DNA from: Devosia sp. Root413D1 | Lineage (GTDB): Bacteria; Pseudomonadota; Alphaproteobacteria; Rhizobiales; Devosiaceae | Assembly: GCF_001425235.1 (NCBI RefSeq) | Contig: NZ_LMEA01000001.1 | Location: forward strand, 347,855-411,854 | Direction: 5' to 3' | DNA length: 64,000 nt | Shown here: positions 33,809 through 43,175 of the stretch, one piece after another | How positions within the stretch are numbered: position 1 is the stretch's first letter | Layout: every line of letters begins with the position of its first letter | Notes under the pieces: model-generated | Told to the model about the DNA's origin: nothing | Seen by the model: the letters and a program-made list of their open reading frames with translations, nothing else | Database searches by the model: none | Translations under genes and position numbers: made by a program

Positions 33809-35515
33809 CTAGGAGAACATCAGGCGATCCTTGATCCGGCGCACGTCGGTATAGTCACGCAGCCACCAGGGGTCCTGTCCCGCGGCGGCGGGCGGAAACT
33901 TCAGCTGCAGCTTGGTGCCGGCGGCCTTGGCCTCCTGCTGGGCGATGCGGAAGTGATAGTGGTCGAACATCCGCAACGCCTCGACCATGTAGGACACCGC
34001 GATCCGCCGATCGCGCGCCAGGATCAGGTTCTCGCCATTGGTGTCGTCTGCAGCTTTCGAGAAATTGTAGGAGCCGAGATAGACCCGGGCCGTCGGCTTG
34101 TCGAAATCGATCACCACGAACTTGTGGTGCATGCGGTTGCCACTGCCGCCCACCGGCTCTGCCTTGAACGGCGCCGGGGTCCTGCCCTTCAGCAGCGCGG
34201 TGGGAAACACCGCGGGCGGGTTGCCGTCCGGCTTCTGCACATCGAGCCCACCGACTTTCTTGTCGGAAATGCCGTAGACGAACCGCTGGTTGTTGTCGCG
34301 CACCCGCCCTACGGCGTCCCGAATGACCCCGGGCGTCTGCCAGAGGAAAGCCAGCGAGAACAGCAGGCTCGACTTGGCGCTGTCGATATCGGCGGCGATC
34401 TTCTTGAGCTGCGCATTGGCTGGCGCATGCGGCGAGAACGTCGCCTTGACGTCGACCCCGGCGATCCCCAGGTCCCGCCACAGGGCCGAGCGGCTGGTGG
34501 CAAAACCGGCCTCGGTCCAGAAATCCTCGAACGCCTCGCGAAACACCGTGACCGGCGCCGCGCCGGTGAAGATCATGGCGTTGTTCGACTGCACATAGAA
34601 GCCGCGCCAGCTGAAATTGGTGGAGCCGCCGATGGCCTTCTTCACCTGGGCGCCGTCGACCACGATCATCTTGTTGTGCTGCAGCCTGCCCATATTCTGG
34701 CGCTTGACGTTGGCCGCCCCCGCCGAAGCGATGAGCAGGTCAGCCGACTGGGTTTCCCCCGAATGCGCGTCGCCGTGGTCGCCCTCATCGTCGATGATGA
34801 TCCGCAGTCGCGGCCCCAATTGCCGCAGCTTATCGACAAAGCCCTTCTCGCTGAGGTCGTAGGCGACGACGAATACCTTGGCGCCCGGGTCGGCGATCGC
34901 TTCGTCGAGGGTCTCGTAGATCGCGTGGCGCCCTTCGAACCCCATCCAGGTGAGCGCCTCCTCGGTCTTGGGATGGGTCGGCGTGAAGGTCAGCCCGTCA
35001 TCGGCACTCGCGGGCAGCAGCGTCGAGATCGACCCATGCTTCTCGTACCGATCGACGAAGGCCTGCGAGGAGACGAAGCCGCGTGTATAGGCAATGTTGA
35101 TCGCCCCCGGATAGGTCTCTCGCCTGAGCTCGATATCGGCCAGCTGCGGCTCGCCGTAGCTGAGTTGCCCATCGTCGGCCATGAACACCGGCGTCACCAT
35201 GTAGGTGTACTCGCCCGGAATCTCGGCATTGAAGGGGAAGTGCACCCAACGAAACTTCTGGATCGGCGAGAGCCGTGACGACAGCTTGTTGGGATTGACC
35301 GCACCGCCCGGCCCCGGGAAGGCGATCCGGTTATGCACGGCGAGGAAGCGCGTGCCGCCGGGCACCCGGTACTCGATGGCAAAGCCGACAAAATCCTCAG
35401 GTGGCTTGCCGTTGCGCCAATTCATGGCCAGCAGCGCCATGCCGTCACCGCGGTGCACCTTCAACGTAAACAGTGCCGCGGCATTCTTCCCCGTAACCTG
35501 AAACTCGCCAGCCAT
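33809..35515 (-). CDS. Phospholipase-D-fold protein with two HKD motifs
   Basis: Protein of 568 residues. Two catalytic HxK(x)4D motifs are intact: HNKMIVVD near residue 279, followed by GGSTNFS, and HHKFVVID near 462, followed by LGSYNFS. This is the complete active site of the PLD superfamily (phospholipases, cardiolipin synthases, nucleases). The N-terminal 190 residues are a beta-rich domain I do not recognise (VHRGDGMALLAMNWRNGK, FAIEYRVPGG). No signal peptide or membrane segment is visible. ATG 35515 follows a GGGAG site. The substrate, lipid or nucleic acid, cannot be decided. Confidence 0.85.
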   Translation of the reverse strand: MAGEFQVTGKNAAALFTLKVHRGDGMALLAMNWRNGKPPEDFVGFAIEYRVPGGTRFLAVHNRIAFPGPGGAVNPNKLSSRLSPIQKFRWVHFPFNAEIPGEYTYMVTPVFMADDGQLSYGEPQLADIELRRETYPGAINIAYTRGFVSSQAFVDRYEKHGSISTLLPASADDGLTFTPTHPKTEEALTWMGFEGRHAIYETLDEAIADPGAKVFVVAYDLSEKGFVDKLRQLGPRLRIIIDDEGDHGDAHSGETQSADLLIASAGAANVKRQNMGRLQHNKMIVVDGAQVKKAIGGSTNFSWRGFYVQSNNAMIFTGAAPVTVFREAFEDFWTEAGFATSRSALWRDLGIAGVDVKATFSPHAPANAQLKKIAADIDSAKSSLLFSLAFLWQTPGVIRDAVGRVRDNNQRFVYGISDKKVGGLDVQKPDGNPPAVFPTALLKGRTPAPFKAEPVGGSGNRMHHKFVVIDFDKPTARVYLGSYNFSKAADDTNGENLILARDRRIAVSYMVEALRMFDHYHFRIAQQEAKAAGTKLQLKFPPAAAGQDPWWLRDYTDVRRIKDRLMFS

Positions 35516-35737
35516 TCCGCTGCTCCCGAAAGCACAAGCGGCGCCTTGCCACCATGGCAGGCACTCACCTCGGACAGAGACATGTGGATCGTAAGTATCG
35601 GCAGAGACGCGGACGCTATCACGACCCGACGACAACGAAAAGCAGTGTCATGTAAGCTTCACACTCCGAATATCGACGCCGACATACGAAGTAACCCTGC
35701 GTGAAGTATTGCTTTCCAGAAGGGTCGCAGTGCGGTT

Positions 35738-35752
35738 CTATGGCGTCATAGC
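35738..35752. repeat. CTATGGCGTCATAGC palindrome, copy 3 (inverted orientation)
   Basis: Same palindrome read on the other strand, 16 bp past the stop of the HD-domain gene and upstream of the phospholipase-D-like gene. The rest of the 253-bp gap (35516-35768) shows no other feature. Confidence 0.7.
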
Positions 35753-35768
35753 AGCTCGGGGACCGCGG

Positions 35769-36296
35769 CTAGCCCTGCCTTGGCAACCCCGTCAGCAGCC
35801 GCCCGAGCCTGGCCAGTTCCACGCCGCGCCTCGCCGCGTTGCCGGCGATGATCTCGATCAGAAACCGGCGGTGGCCGACGATATCGGCGATGGATCCGCC
35901 AGCCAGCGCGGCAAGCGTGCGATCCCGGCCGGCATCCTCATCCAGCACGGCAAGACCGTCCGCCAACCTGAGGCACTCGGCGATCGGTGCTGCGCTCTCC
36001 AGCCCGGTGCGATGGTCGTGCGCCGCGATCGCCATCAGCGCCTCATCCGGCAGCCGCCCCTTCAGCCACTCCGCCGCCAGCACGCCATGCCGGCGCCAGT
36101 CGCCGTCGACGGCAAAATAGTCGAGATCGTGCGCCAGCCCGACGATCCGCCACAGCCCGGCATCGGCGCCGAGTTCGGTTGCCAGACACTGCATCAGGAG
36201 GCCAACGAAGCGCGAATGTGCAGCTCTTGGGCTCGCGCCCAGCCGCTCGGCCACCAGTTGCTCCGCCTCGGCGAGGCCGAGCCGGCCGGCACTCAT
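35769..36296 (-). CDS. HD-domain protein (putative metal-dependent phosphohydrolase)
   Basis: Protein of 175 residues with a single HD domain. The metal-binding HD pair is in IVGLAHDLDYF, with the downstream His in WRRHGVLAAEWL and a further AAHDHRTG. Such proteins hydrolyse phosphate esters of nucleotides or similar compounds. Start ATG 36296 overlaps the yggS stop (ATGA), so the two are co-translated. The true substrate is unknown. Confidence 0.78.
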   Translation of the reverse strand: MSAGRLGLAEAEQLVAERLGASPRAAHSRFVGLLMQCLATELGADAGLWRIVGLAHDLDYFAVDGDWRRHGVLAAEWLKGRLPDEALMAIAAHDHRTGLESAAPIAECLRLADGLAVLDEDAGRDRTLAALAGGSIADIVGHRRFLIEIIAGNAARRGVELARLGRLLTGLPRQG

Positions 36297-36958
36297 CCCC
36301 GATGCCCGAACAGCGCGCTGCCGACCCGCACATGCGTCGCGCCCATGGCGATCGCCGTCTCGAAATCGCTGCTCATCCCCATCGACAGCTTCTCGACCCC
36401 AGCGTCGCGCGCCAGCGACGCCAGGTGCGCGAAATACGGCCCGGCCGGATCGGCCTCGGGCGGAATGCACATCAGCCCGATCACATCGAGGCCATGCAGA
36501 TCCTTGCAACGGCCGACGAACGCCGCGGCGTCGGAAGGCGCGATCCCGGCCTTCTGCTCCTCGAGCCCGATATTGACCTGCACGAAAACCGGCAGGCGCC
36601 GGCTCGCCCGCTTCATCTCCTCCGCCAGCACACCCGCCAGCTTGTCGCGGTCGACGGTCTGGATCACGTCGAACAGCGCCACCGCTTCGCGCGCCTTGTT
36701 GGTCTGCAGCGGGCCGATCAGATGCAATTCTATGCCGTCATAGGAAGCCCGCAGCTCCGGCCACTTTTCCTTGGCCTCCTGCACGCGGTTCTCCCCGAAC
36801 ACCCGCTGCCCAGCGTCAAGAAACGGCCGGATTGCTGCGGCATCGAAGGTTTTGGAGACAGCGACCAGCTCCACCCGATCCGGCGGCGGGCCGAAGCGCT
36901 GGTGCGCCCGCTCGATCCGGGCGCGGATGATTTCGAGACTTTCCGGGGCGTTCTGCAT
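36293..36958 (-). CDS. yggS: YggS-family pyridoxal phosphate homeostasis protein
   Basis: PLP-binding alanine-racemase-fold protein of 221 residues that buffers the vitamin B6 pool. Family marks are VELVAVSKTF with the PLP-binding Lys, FGENRVQEAKEKW, HLIGPLQTNK, VQVNIGLEEQKAG and GMSSDFETAIAMGATHVRVGSALFG split over the C terminus. It is the first gene of a two-gene leftward unit with the HD-domain gene, and it diverges from leuS across 100 bp. Confidence 0.93.
   Translation of the reverse strand: MQNAPESLEIIRARIERAHQRFGPPPDRVELVAVSKTFDAAAIRPFLDAGQRVFGENRVQEAKEKWPELRASYDGIELHLIGPLQTNKAREAVALFDVIQTVDRDKLAGVLAEEMKRASRRLPVFVQVNIGLEEQKAGIAPSDAAAFVGRCKDLHGLDVIGLMCIPPEADPAGPYFAHLASLARDAGVEKLSMGMSSDFETAIAMGATHVRVGSALFGHRG
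36730..36743. repeat. CTATGCCGTCATAG palindrome inside yggS, copy 4
   Basis: Differs from copy 3 in one base of the central four. It lies within the yggS coding sequence (codons for SYDGIE), so the match could be fortuitous, but it stands only 1 kb from copy 3. Confidence 0.4.
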
Positions 36959-37058
36959 GGCCCTCTCTGTTGACCGGTTAACGGAATTCTGATGAAGGTC
37001 CGGTAGCCAAAAACCCCCAATAACGCAACGTAATCTGCGGCTTTAAGGACTTCCCGAA

Positions 37059-39692
37059 GTGACTGGTAGAACGACCGAGCGCTACAATCCGCGTGTCGAA
37101 GAGCCACGCTGGCAGAAGGCCTGGGAGGACGGCAAGTCCTTCGAGGTCAAACACGATGATAGCCGCAAGCCCTACTACGTGCTCGAGATGTTCCCCTACC
37201 CCTCGGGGCGCATCCACATGGGGCACGTGCGCAACTATACCATGGGCGACGTTTTAGCGCGCTATATGCGCGCCATGGGCCGCAATGTGCTGCACCCGAT
37301 GGGCTGGGACGCCTTCGGCCTGCCGGCCGAGAACGCCGCCATGCAGAACAAGGTCCACCCCAAGAGCTGGACCTATGCCAACATCGCCGCGATGCGCAAA
37401 CAGCTGAAGTCGATTGGTCTCGGCATCGACTGGAGCCGCGAGTTCGCCACCTGCGACGTCGAGTACTATTCCAAGCAGCAGAAACTGTTCCTCGATTTCC
37501 TGCGCGAGGGGCTCGTCACCCGCAAGAAATCCAAGGTCAATTGGGACCCGGTCGATATGACCGTGCTCGCCAACGAGCAGGTCGTCGATGGCCGCGGCTG
37601 GCGCTCCGGTGCGGTTGTGGAACAGCGCGAACTCAACCAGTGGGCCTTCAAGGTCTCCGATTTCGCCGAAGATCTGCTGGAAGCGCTCGATACCCTCGAC
37701 CACTGGCCCGAAAAGGTGCGCGTCATGCAGCGCAACTGGATCGGCAAATCCGAGGGCCTGCGCCTGCTGTTCGAGCTGACCGAGCAATGGCAGAAATTCA
37801 GCTCGATCGAGGTGTTCACCACTCGCCCCGACACTATCTTCGGCGCCTCCTTCATCGCCATCTCGGCTGATCATCCGCTGGCCCAGAGCCTCGCGGGCAA
37901 CCCTGAGGTCGCGGCCTTCATCGCCGAGACCCGCCGCCACGGCACGGCCACCGAGACCATCGACAAGGCGGAAAAGCTCGGCATCTTCACCGGGTTGCAC
38001 GTGAAGCACCCGGTCAAGCCCGGCGCTACGCTGCCGGTCTACATCGCCAACTTCGTGCTGATGGATTACGGCACCGGCGCCATTTTCGGCTGCCCGGCGC
38101 ATGACCAGCGCGACCTCGATTTCGCCCGTCGCTACGACCTGCCGGTGCTCCCGGTGGTGCTGCCAGAGGGCGCTGACCCAGCAACTTTCGAAGTCGATTC
38201 AGAGGCTTACAACGGCCCAGGCCGCATCTACCACTCCGAGTTCCTTGACGGGCTCGAGATCGATGCCGCCAAGAAAGCCATTGCCGCGCACTTCGCCGAG
38301 CGCACCGTCGACAACCTGCCGCAGGGCAAGGTCGAGGTGAACTATCGCCTGCGCGACTGGGGCGTCTCGCGCCAGCGCTACTGGGGCTGTCCGATCCCGG
38401 TGATCCACTGCGAGAATTGCGGCGCCGTGCCGGTGCCCGACAAGGACCTGCCGGTGGTCCTGCCTGAGGACGTGAGCTTCGACCGCCCCGGCAACCCGCT
38501 CGACCACCACCCGAGCTGGAAGCATGTCGCCTGCCCGAAATGCGCGGGACCGGCGACGCGCGAAACCGACACCATGGACACCTTCGTCGACAGTTCCTGG
38601 TACTTTGCCCGCTTCACCGCGCCGCATGCCGACACGCCGACGATTCCGGGGATCGCCAACACCTGGCTGCCGGTCGACCAGTATATTGGCGGCGTCGAGC
38701 ACGCGATCCTGCACCTGCTCTATTCGCGCTTCTTCACCCGCGCCATGAAGCAGACCGGCCACCTCAATCTGGATGAGCCGTTCAAGGGGCTGTTCACCCA
38801 GGGCATGGTGGTGCATGAGACCTACCAGCTCGGCACCGGTCCGAATGGCGAATGGGTTTCGCCGGCCGACATCCGGATCGAACAGGTCGATGGCGAACGC
38901 CGCGCCAGCATGCGGCAAACCGGCGAAGCCGTTGCCATCGGCTCCATCGAAAAGATGAGCAAATCCAAGAAGAACGTCGTCGACCCCGACGAGATCGTTT
39001 CGACTTACGGCGCCGATACCGCCCGCTGGTTCATGCTCTCCGACTCGCCGCCGGAGCGCGACGTGCAGTGGACCGAGGCCGGCATCGAAGGCGCCAGCCG
39101 CTTCCTGCAGCGCGTCTGGAAGCTGGTCGGCGATTTCCTCGACCTCGAGGACGACATCGCGGCCCGCCTCAAGGGCGATAGCGACGCCGGCGTGCTTGAG
39201 CTCCGCAAGGTGGTACACCGCGCCGTTGCCAATGTCGGCGGCGAGATCGAAGGCCTGCGCTTCAACCGCGCCGTCGCCCAGATCTACGAGCTGTCCAATG
39301 CCATCGCCAAGTTCTCGCAGTCGGTCGCCTCAAGCGTCTCCCCGGCGCAGCGTGACGCCTTCCGCGAAGCGGTGGAGCGCCTGGTGCAACTCGTCGCCCC
39401 GATGATGCCGCACCTCGCCGAAACCTGCTGGGCGGCGCTCGGCAAGACTGGTCTCGTGGTCGACGCCCCCTGGCCGGTCGCCGACCAGTCGCTGCTGGTC
39501 GACAGCACTGTCGTGCTGCCGGTGCAGGTCAACGGCAAGCGCCGCGGCGAGATCACCGTGCCGGTCGGCGCCGCCAAGGAGCTGGTCGAGAAAGAGGTCT
39601 TGTCACTCGAAGCGGTTGCCCGCATGCTGGAAGGCAAGCCGCCCAAGAAGCTGGTGATCGTCCCCGACAGGATCGTCAATGTGGTCATCTAA
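37059..39692 (+). CDS. leuS: Leucyl-tRNA synthetase
   Basis: Class I synthetase of 877 residues that charges tRNA-Leu. The HIGH-type motif is in [14 protein letters not shown] (about 48-61) and KMSKSKKN (about 633) is intact. The CP1 editing domain ([28 protein letters not shown]) is complete. GTG 37059 starts translation, with AAGGA 9 bp upstream. The next gene, lptE, overlaps the end by 14 bp, starting the leuS-lptE-holA operon that is typical of Hyphomicrobiales. Confidence 0.96.
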   Translation: MTGRTTERYNPRVEEPRWQKAWEDGKSFEVKHDDSRKPYYVLEMFPYPSGRIHMGHVRNYTMGDVLARYMRAMGRNVLHPMGWDAFGLPAENAAMQNKVHPKSWTYANIAAMRKQLKSIGLGIDWSREFATCDVEYYSKQQKLFLDFLREGLVTRKKSKVNWDPVDMTVLANEQVVDGRGWRSGAVVEQRELNQWAFKVSDFAEDLLEALDTLDHWPEKVRVMQRNWIGKSEGLRLLFELTEQWQKFSSIEVFTTRPDTIFGASFIAISADHPLAQSLAGNPEVAAFIAETRRHGTATETIDKAEKLGIFTGLHVKHPVKPGATLPVYIANFVLMDYGTGAIFGCPAHDQRDLDFARRYDLPVLPVVLPEGADPATFEVDSEAYNGPGRIYHSEFLDGLEIDAAKKAIAAHFAERTVDNLPQGKVEVNYRLRDWGVSRQRYWGCPIPVIHCENCGAVPVPDKDLPVVLPEDVSFDRPGNPLDHHPSWKHVACPKCAGPATRETDTMDTFVDSSWYFARFTAPHADTPTIPGIANTWLPVDQYIGGVEHAILHLLYSRFFTRAMKQTGHLNLDEPFKGLFTQGMVVHETYQLGTGPNGEWVSPADIRIEQVDGERRASMRQTGEAVAIGSIEKMSKSKKNVVDPDEIVSTYGADTARWFMLSDSPPERDVQWTEAGIEGASRFLQRVWKLVGDFLDLEDDIAARLKGDSDAGVLELRKVVHRAVANVGGEIEGLRFNRAVAQIYELSNAIAKFSQSVASSVSPAQRDAFREAVERLVQLVAPMMPHLAETCWAALGKTGLVVDAPWPVADQSLLVDSTVVLPVQVNGKRRGEITVPVGAAKELVEKEVLSLEAVARMLEGKPPKKLVIVPDRIVNVVI

Positions 39693-40191
39693 GCTGTTGC
39701 TTCGTAATGCGGTTTTCGCGCTGAGCCTGCTTGGCGCGACGGCCCTTGCCGGTTGCACCGGGCTGACTCCGGTCTATGGTGAACGCGGCATCGGCACCGA
39801 GCGGCATCCGCTCAACTACGCCAAGCCCAACAGCCGGGCCGAGCAGATCATCTATCAGGAGCTGGCGCTCCGCTTCGGCAAAGCCGCTGACGCCGCAAGC
39901 CCGACGGTTCGCATCACCACCTCGAACGCCGGCCGCAAGCTCACCCGCTCCAGCGTGGTTCGTCCGTCCGAACAGCGGGAAATGGTGGTCACCGCGCAGA
40001 TCGAGCTGATCGGCACGGACGGCTCGGTCATCCTCTCGACCAGCCGCTCGGCCGCCGCGCTCTACACCACGGACAGTCAGGCCCTCGCCGCCAGCGAGGC
40101 CGAGCGCGAGGCCACCGAACGTGCAGCGCGCGAGCTGGCCGAGACGGTGCGACTGACCCTGCTCGGCGCCCTCGCCCAATCGGCCAGCTGA
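39679..40191 (+). CDS. lptE: LPS-assembly lipoprotein LptE
   Basis: Outer-membrane lipoprotein of 170 residues. The lipobox LAGC follows a hydrophobic signal ([15 protein letters not shown], Cys near 26), then the family start GLTPVYG. It plugs the LptD barrel in lipopolysaccharide export. The body is poorly conserved, so the call rests on signal, length and the conserved leuS-lptE-holA order. The gene overlaps leuS by 14 bp and holA by 1 bp. Confidence 0.85.
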   Translation: MWSSKLLLRNAVFALSLLGATALAGCTGLTPVYGERGIGTERHPLNYAKPNSRAEQIIYQELALRFGKAADAASPTVRITTSNAGRKLTRSSVVRPSEQREMVVTAQIELIGTDGSVILSTSRSAAALYTTDSQALAASEAEREATERAARELAETVRLTLLGALAQSAS

Positions 40192-41210
40192 TGGGGGCGC
40201 TGAAGGCGCACGAGGTTTCCCGCTTCGTCGATCGCCCCGATCTCGAAGCCGGCATTATTCTCGCTTACGGCCCCGATACCGGCCTCGTCCGCGAAACCGC
40301 CCAGCGCCTCGCCCGTCGCTACGCCGGCAACGATGCCGACAGCATGAACCTGGTCGTGCTCGACGGCGCCGAACTCGATGCCGATCCGTCGCGTCTCGCC
40401 GTGGAGGCCAAGACCACCTCGCTGTTCGGCGATCGCCGGGTGATTCGGGTGCGTGGCGCCGGCAAGTCCCTGGTGATGCCGCTGACCGAACTGCGAGACG
40501 ATCCAGGTTCCATCATCATCCTCGAGGCCGGCAACCTTACCCCGAAGGACCCGCTGCGCGCCCTGGTGGAAGCGGCAAAGCTCGGCCGGGCCCTGCCCTG
40601 CTACCCGGATAACGACGAATCGCTGGGGCGCCTGATCTCGGAAACCTTCTCCAAAGCCGGCATCCGCGCCGACCAGGACACCGTCGCAGCGATCCGCGAC
40701 AGCCTGGGCAACGACCGCGAAATCACCCGCCGTGAGCTGGAAAAGCTGGTGCTGTTTGCCGCCGATACCAAGCTCCTCACCCGCGAGGACGTGCTGACGC
40801 TCTGCGCCGACAACGCCGCCCTGGTGCTCGATGAAGTTGTCGACGCCACCGGGACGGGTCACGCTGCCAACCTCGATACCGCGCTCGAGCGGGCAATCGC
40901 CCAGAGCGTCAACGCCCAGCAGATTCTCGCCAGCGCCATGGGTCATTTCACCACCCTGCGCCGCTGGCGCGTCGAGGTCGACGGCGGCGAGTCGCCCGGG
41001 GCCGTGCTCGACAATGCCCGACCAAAGCCGCACTTCTCGCGCCGCTCCGCCATCGAGCGCCAGCTGAGGCTGTGGAGTGACGACGCGCTGAGCGCCGCAC
41101 TCGATCGCCTGCAACTCGCCGTCGCCGACAGCCGCAAGCGCTATGGCCTTGCCGACACCATCAGCCGCCGCGCGCTGTTGGCGATTTGTACAATGGCTGC
41201 AGAACGTTAG
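40191..41210 (+). CDS. holA: DNA polymerase III delta subunit HolA
   Basis: Clamp-loader subunit of 339 residues that opens the beta clamp. It shows the family layout: IILAYGPDTGLVRETAQRLA at the N terminus, FGDRRVIRVR, DPGSIIILEAGNLTPKDPLR, and the C-terminal collar region with RRSAIERQLRLWSDDALSAA. The start overlaps the lptE stop by one base. It ends the operon and converges on parB across a gap with two parS-like sites. Confidence 0.92.
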   Translation: MGALKAHEVSRFVDRPDLEAGIILAYGPDTGLVRETAQRLARRYAGNDADSMNLVVLDGAELDADPSRLAVEAKTTSLFGDRRVIRVRGAGKSLVMPLTELRDDPGSIIILEAGNLTPKDPLRALVEAAKLGRALPCYPDNDESLGRLISETFSKAGIRADQDTVAAIRDSLGNDREITRRELEKLVLFAADTKLLTREDVLTLCADNAALVLDEVVDATGTGHAANLDTALERAIAQSVNAQQILASAMGHFTTLRRWRVEVDGGESPGAVLDNARPKPHFSRRSAIERQLRLWSDDALSAALDRLQLAVADSRKRYGLADTISRRALLAICTMAAER

Positions 41211-41216
41211 CCCCAG

Positions 41217-41232
41217 CGTTCCACGTGAAACA
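41217..41232 (+). other. parS-like site 2
   Basis: CGTTCCACGTGAAACA, 15 of 16 positions of the parS consensus, 6 bp past the holA stop in the holA-parB gap. Confidence 0.85.
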
Positions 41233-41256
41233 CTCCGAACCGGCCGCGCCAGCGGC

Positions 41257-41281
41257 GAAATCGCTCCAGTGGAGCGATTTC
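41257..41281. terminator. Hairpin between convergent holA and parB
   Basis: Perfect 11-bp stem GAAATCGCTCC / GGAGCGATTTC around a 3-nt loop. There are short A and T tracts inside the stem but no clear T run after it. It may stop transcription from both sides. Confidence 0.45.
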
Positions 41282-41441
41282 AGGTGAGGAGGCCATGAGA
41301 GCTACGCTCGAATGGCAACGATGCTGGAAGTGGGCACCCCATTTCCTGGCGCCAGCAGTGTGGCTCCGCCCGTTTGTCTCGCGTCCCCTCGCCCCTCTGG
41401 GGAGAGAGGGCGGTGTGGCGCGCTCCCCAGCCTATCGCCCA

Positions 41442-41457
41442 TGCTCCACGTGAAACA
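41442..41457 (+). other. parS-like site 3
   Basis: TGCTCCACGTGAAACA, 15 of 16 positions of the parS consensus, 11 bp past the parB stop. Confidence 0.85.
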
Positions 41458-41468
41458 CGCGGCGGCGT

Positions 41469-42341
41469 CTACACCCCGTACCCGGTGAGCTTCATGCAGA
41501 TGCCGTCGAGCTGCTCCAGCGTCCGGTAGCGGATCTCGAGCCGGCCACCCTGGTCTTTGTGATCGATCGCCACATGCAGCCCCAGCACGTCCGAGAGCCG
41601 CTTCTCGAGCGCTGCCGTATCGGCATCCTTCTGCTCGGGCGCTGCCGGCTTCTTCTTGGGCGCGTTGATCTCGCGCTGCGTCAGCACCTCGGCTTCGCGC
41701 ACCGACAGGCCACCGCCAACGATGCGCTTCGCCAACGCCACCGGATCGTCCGCCGTGATCAGCGTGCGCGCGTGGCCAGCCGTCAGTTCGCCGCTCGCCA
41801 GCATGCCGCGCACGTCGTCGGGCAGCTTTAGGAGCCGCAGCGTATTGGCGACATGCGAGCGGGATTTGCCGATCACCTGCGCCAGGTCGTTCTGGGTGTA
41901 CTCAAACTGCTCGATTAGCTGACCGTAACCCATTGCTTCTTCGAGCGGATTGAGGTCGACACGCTGCACGTTCTCGATGATCGCGAGCTCAAGCGCTTCC
42001 TTGTCGTCGACATCGCGGATGATCACCGGAACATCGTTCAGCCCGGCGCGCTGCGAAGCGCGCCAGCGGCGCTCGCCGGCAATGATCTCGAACTGGTTCG
42101 GATCATTGGTCGGCCGCACCAGCAGCGGCTGCATCACGCCCTTCTCGCGGATCGAGCTGGTCAGCTCTTCCAGCTGAGCCGGGTCGAAGTCGCGCCGCGG
42201 GTTGGCGCGGTTGGCGATCAGGAAGTCGACCGGCAGGCGCTTGGAGCTGCTGCCGTCGGCCAGCCGCGCTCCCTCCATCGTCGCCATGTCGCCGATCAGC
42301 GCCGCGAGGCCACGCCCGAGCCGTGATGGTTTCTCGTTCAT
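41469..42341 (-). CDS. parB: Chromosome-partitioning protein ParB
   Basis: CTP-dependent parS-binding clamp of 290 residues. The N terminus is typical (SRLGRGLAALIGD), the CTP-binding motif is GERRWRAS with ENVQRVDLNPLEEA, and the central helix-turn-helix follows (TQNDLAQVIGKSRSHVANTLR split). The C-terminal dimer domain ends the protein. ATG 42341 is chosen for its AAGGAAG site and family N terminus. It follows parA by 10 bp. Its targets, parS-like sites, surround the gene. Confidence 0.96.
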   Translation of the reverse strand: MNEKPSRLGRGLAALIGDMATMEGARLADGSSSKRLPVDFLIANRANPRRDFDPAQLEELTSSIREKGVMQPLLVRPTNDPNQFEIIAGERRWRASQRAGLNDVPVIIRDVDDKEALELAIIENVQRVDLNPLEEAMGYGQLIEQFEYTQNDLAQVIGKSRSHVANTLRLLKLPDDVRGMLASGELTAGHARTLITADDPVALAKRIVGGGLSVREAEVLTQREINAPKKKPAAPEQKDADTAALEKRLSDVLGLHVAIDHKDQGGRLEIRYRTLEQLDGICMKLTGYGV

Positions 42342-42351
42342 TCCAACTTCC

Positions 42352-43152
42352 TTATGCGGCCATGAGCTGGCGCTCACGCCGGATCACTTCGGTAGCCAGA
42401 CGCAGATAGGCCTGGCTGCCGGCACATTTGAGGTCATAGAGCAGCGCCGGCTTGCCGTAGGACGGGGCCTCCGACAGCCGAACATTGCGAGGTATCACCG
42501 TATCATAGACCAGCGACCCCATCTCCGAGCGCACATCGGCCAGCACCTGTTCGCTGAGGTTGTTGCGGCGATCGAACATGGTCATCACAACACCCTGTAT
42601 CGACAGGCGCGGGTTCAGGGTCGTGCGAATTTGCTCAATAGTTTGAAGCAGTTGGCTCATACCCTCGAGCGCGAAGAATTCGCACTGCAGCGGCACCAGC
42701 ACGGCATCGGCGGCGACCAGCGCATTTATGGTGAGGAGGTTGAGCGACGGCGGGCAGTCGATCAGCACATAGCTGACCGCCTGGCCATTGATGGTCAGGT
42801 CGCTCATCGCCCGGAAGGCATCGCGCAGCCGGAAAGCGCGGTCCGCCTGCTGGGCAATAGTGAGCTCGACGCCGAGCAGATCGAGGGTCGACGGCACGAT
42901 AGCCACGTTCGGCACGCTGGTCATCACCGCGGCCGCCGCCACTTTGGCGTCGCCCATCAGCAGATCATAGCTCGAGACGTCACGGTCGACGCGCGAGATG
43001 CCGAGGCCCGTCGAGGCGTTGCCCTGCGGGTCGAGATCGACGATCAGCACACGCTCGCCAATCGCCGCGAGCGCCGTGGCCAGGTTGATTGCGGTAGTGG
43101 TCTTGCCGACCCCACCCTTCTGATTGGCGAGGGTCAGGATTCGAGGAGCCAA
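42352..43152 (-). CDS. parA: Chromosome-partitioning ATPase ParA
   Basis: Deviant Walker ATPase of 266 residues that moves ParB-bound origins. The Walker A-type P loop KGGVGKTTT is at 12-20, the signature VLIVDLDPQGNAS follows and YVLIDCPPSL is the Walker B segment. Translation starts at TTG 43152, with GGAGG 7 bp upstream. It lies 23 bp after rsmG and 10 bp before parB. Confidence 0.96.
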   Translation of the reverse strand: MAPRILTLANQKGGVGKTTTAINLATALAAIGERVLIVDLDPQGNASTGLGISRVDRDVSSYDLLMGDAKVAAAAVMTSVPNVAIVPSTLDLLGVELTIAQQADRAFRLRDAFRAMSDLTINGQAVSYVLIDCPPSLNLLTINALVAADAVLVPLQCEFFALEGMSQLLQTIEQIRTTLNPRLSIQGVVMTMFDRRNNLSEQVLADVRSEMGSLVYDTVIPRNVRLSEAPSYGKPALLYDLKCAGSQAYLRLATEVIRRERQLMAA

Positions 43153-43175
43153 GGCACGGCCTCCGAGCGTTTCCG

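Noticed and set aside
37993-38008. GGTTGCACGTGAAGCA as an additional parS site in leuS
   Set aside because: Only 13 of 16 positions agree, with a mismatch next to the core, and it lies in conserved leuS codons. CACGTG cores at about 5121, 15822, 37218 and 57172 have even less flanking agreement.
41360-41420. CCCTCGCCCCTCTGGGGAGAGAGGG-like stretch as a member of the 29.1-kb repeat
   Set aside because: Only a short CCCC/GGGG stem is shared; there are no matching long arms, so the likeness is due to base composition.
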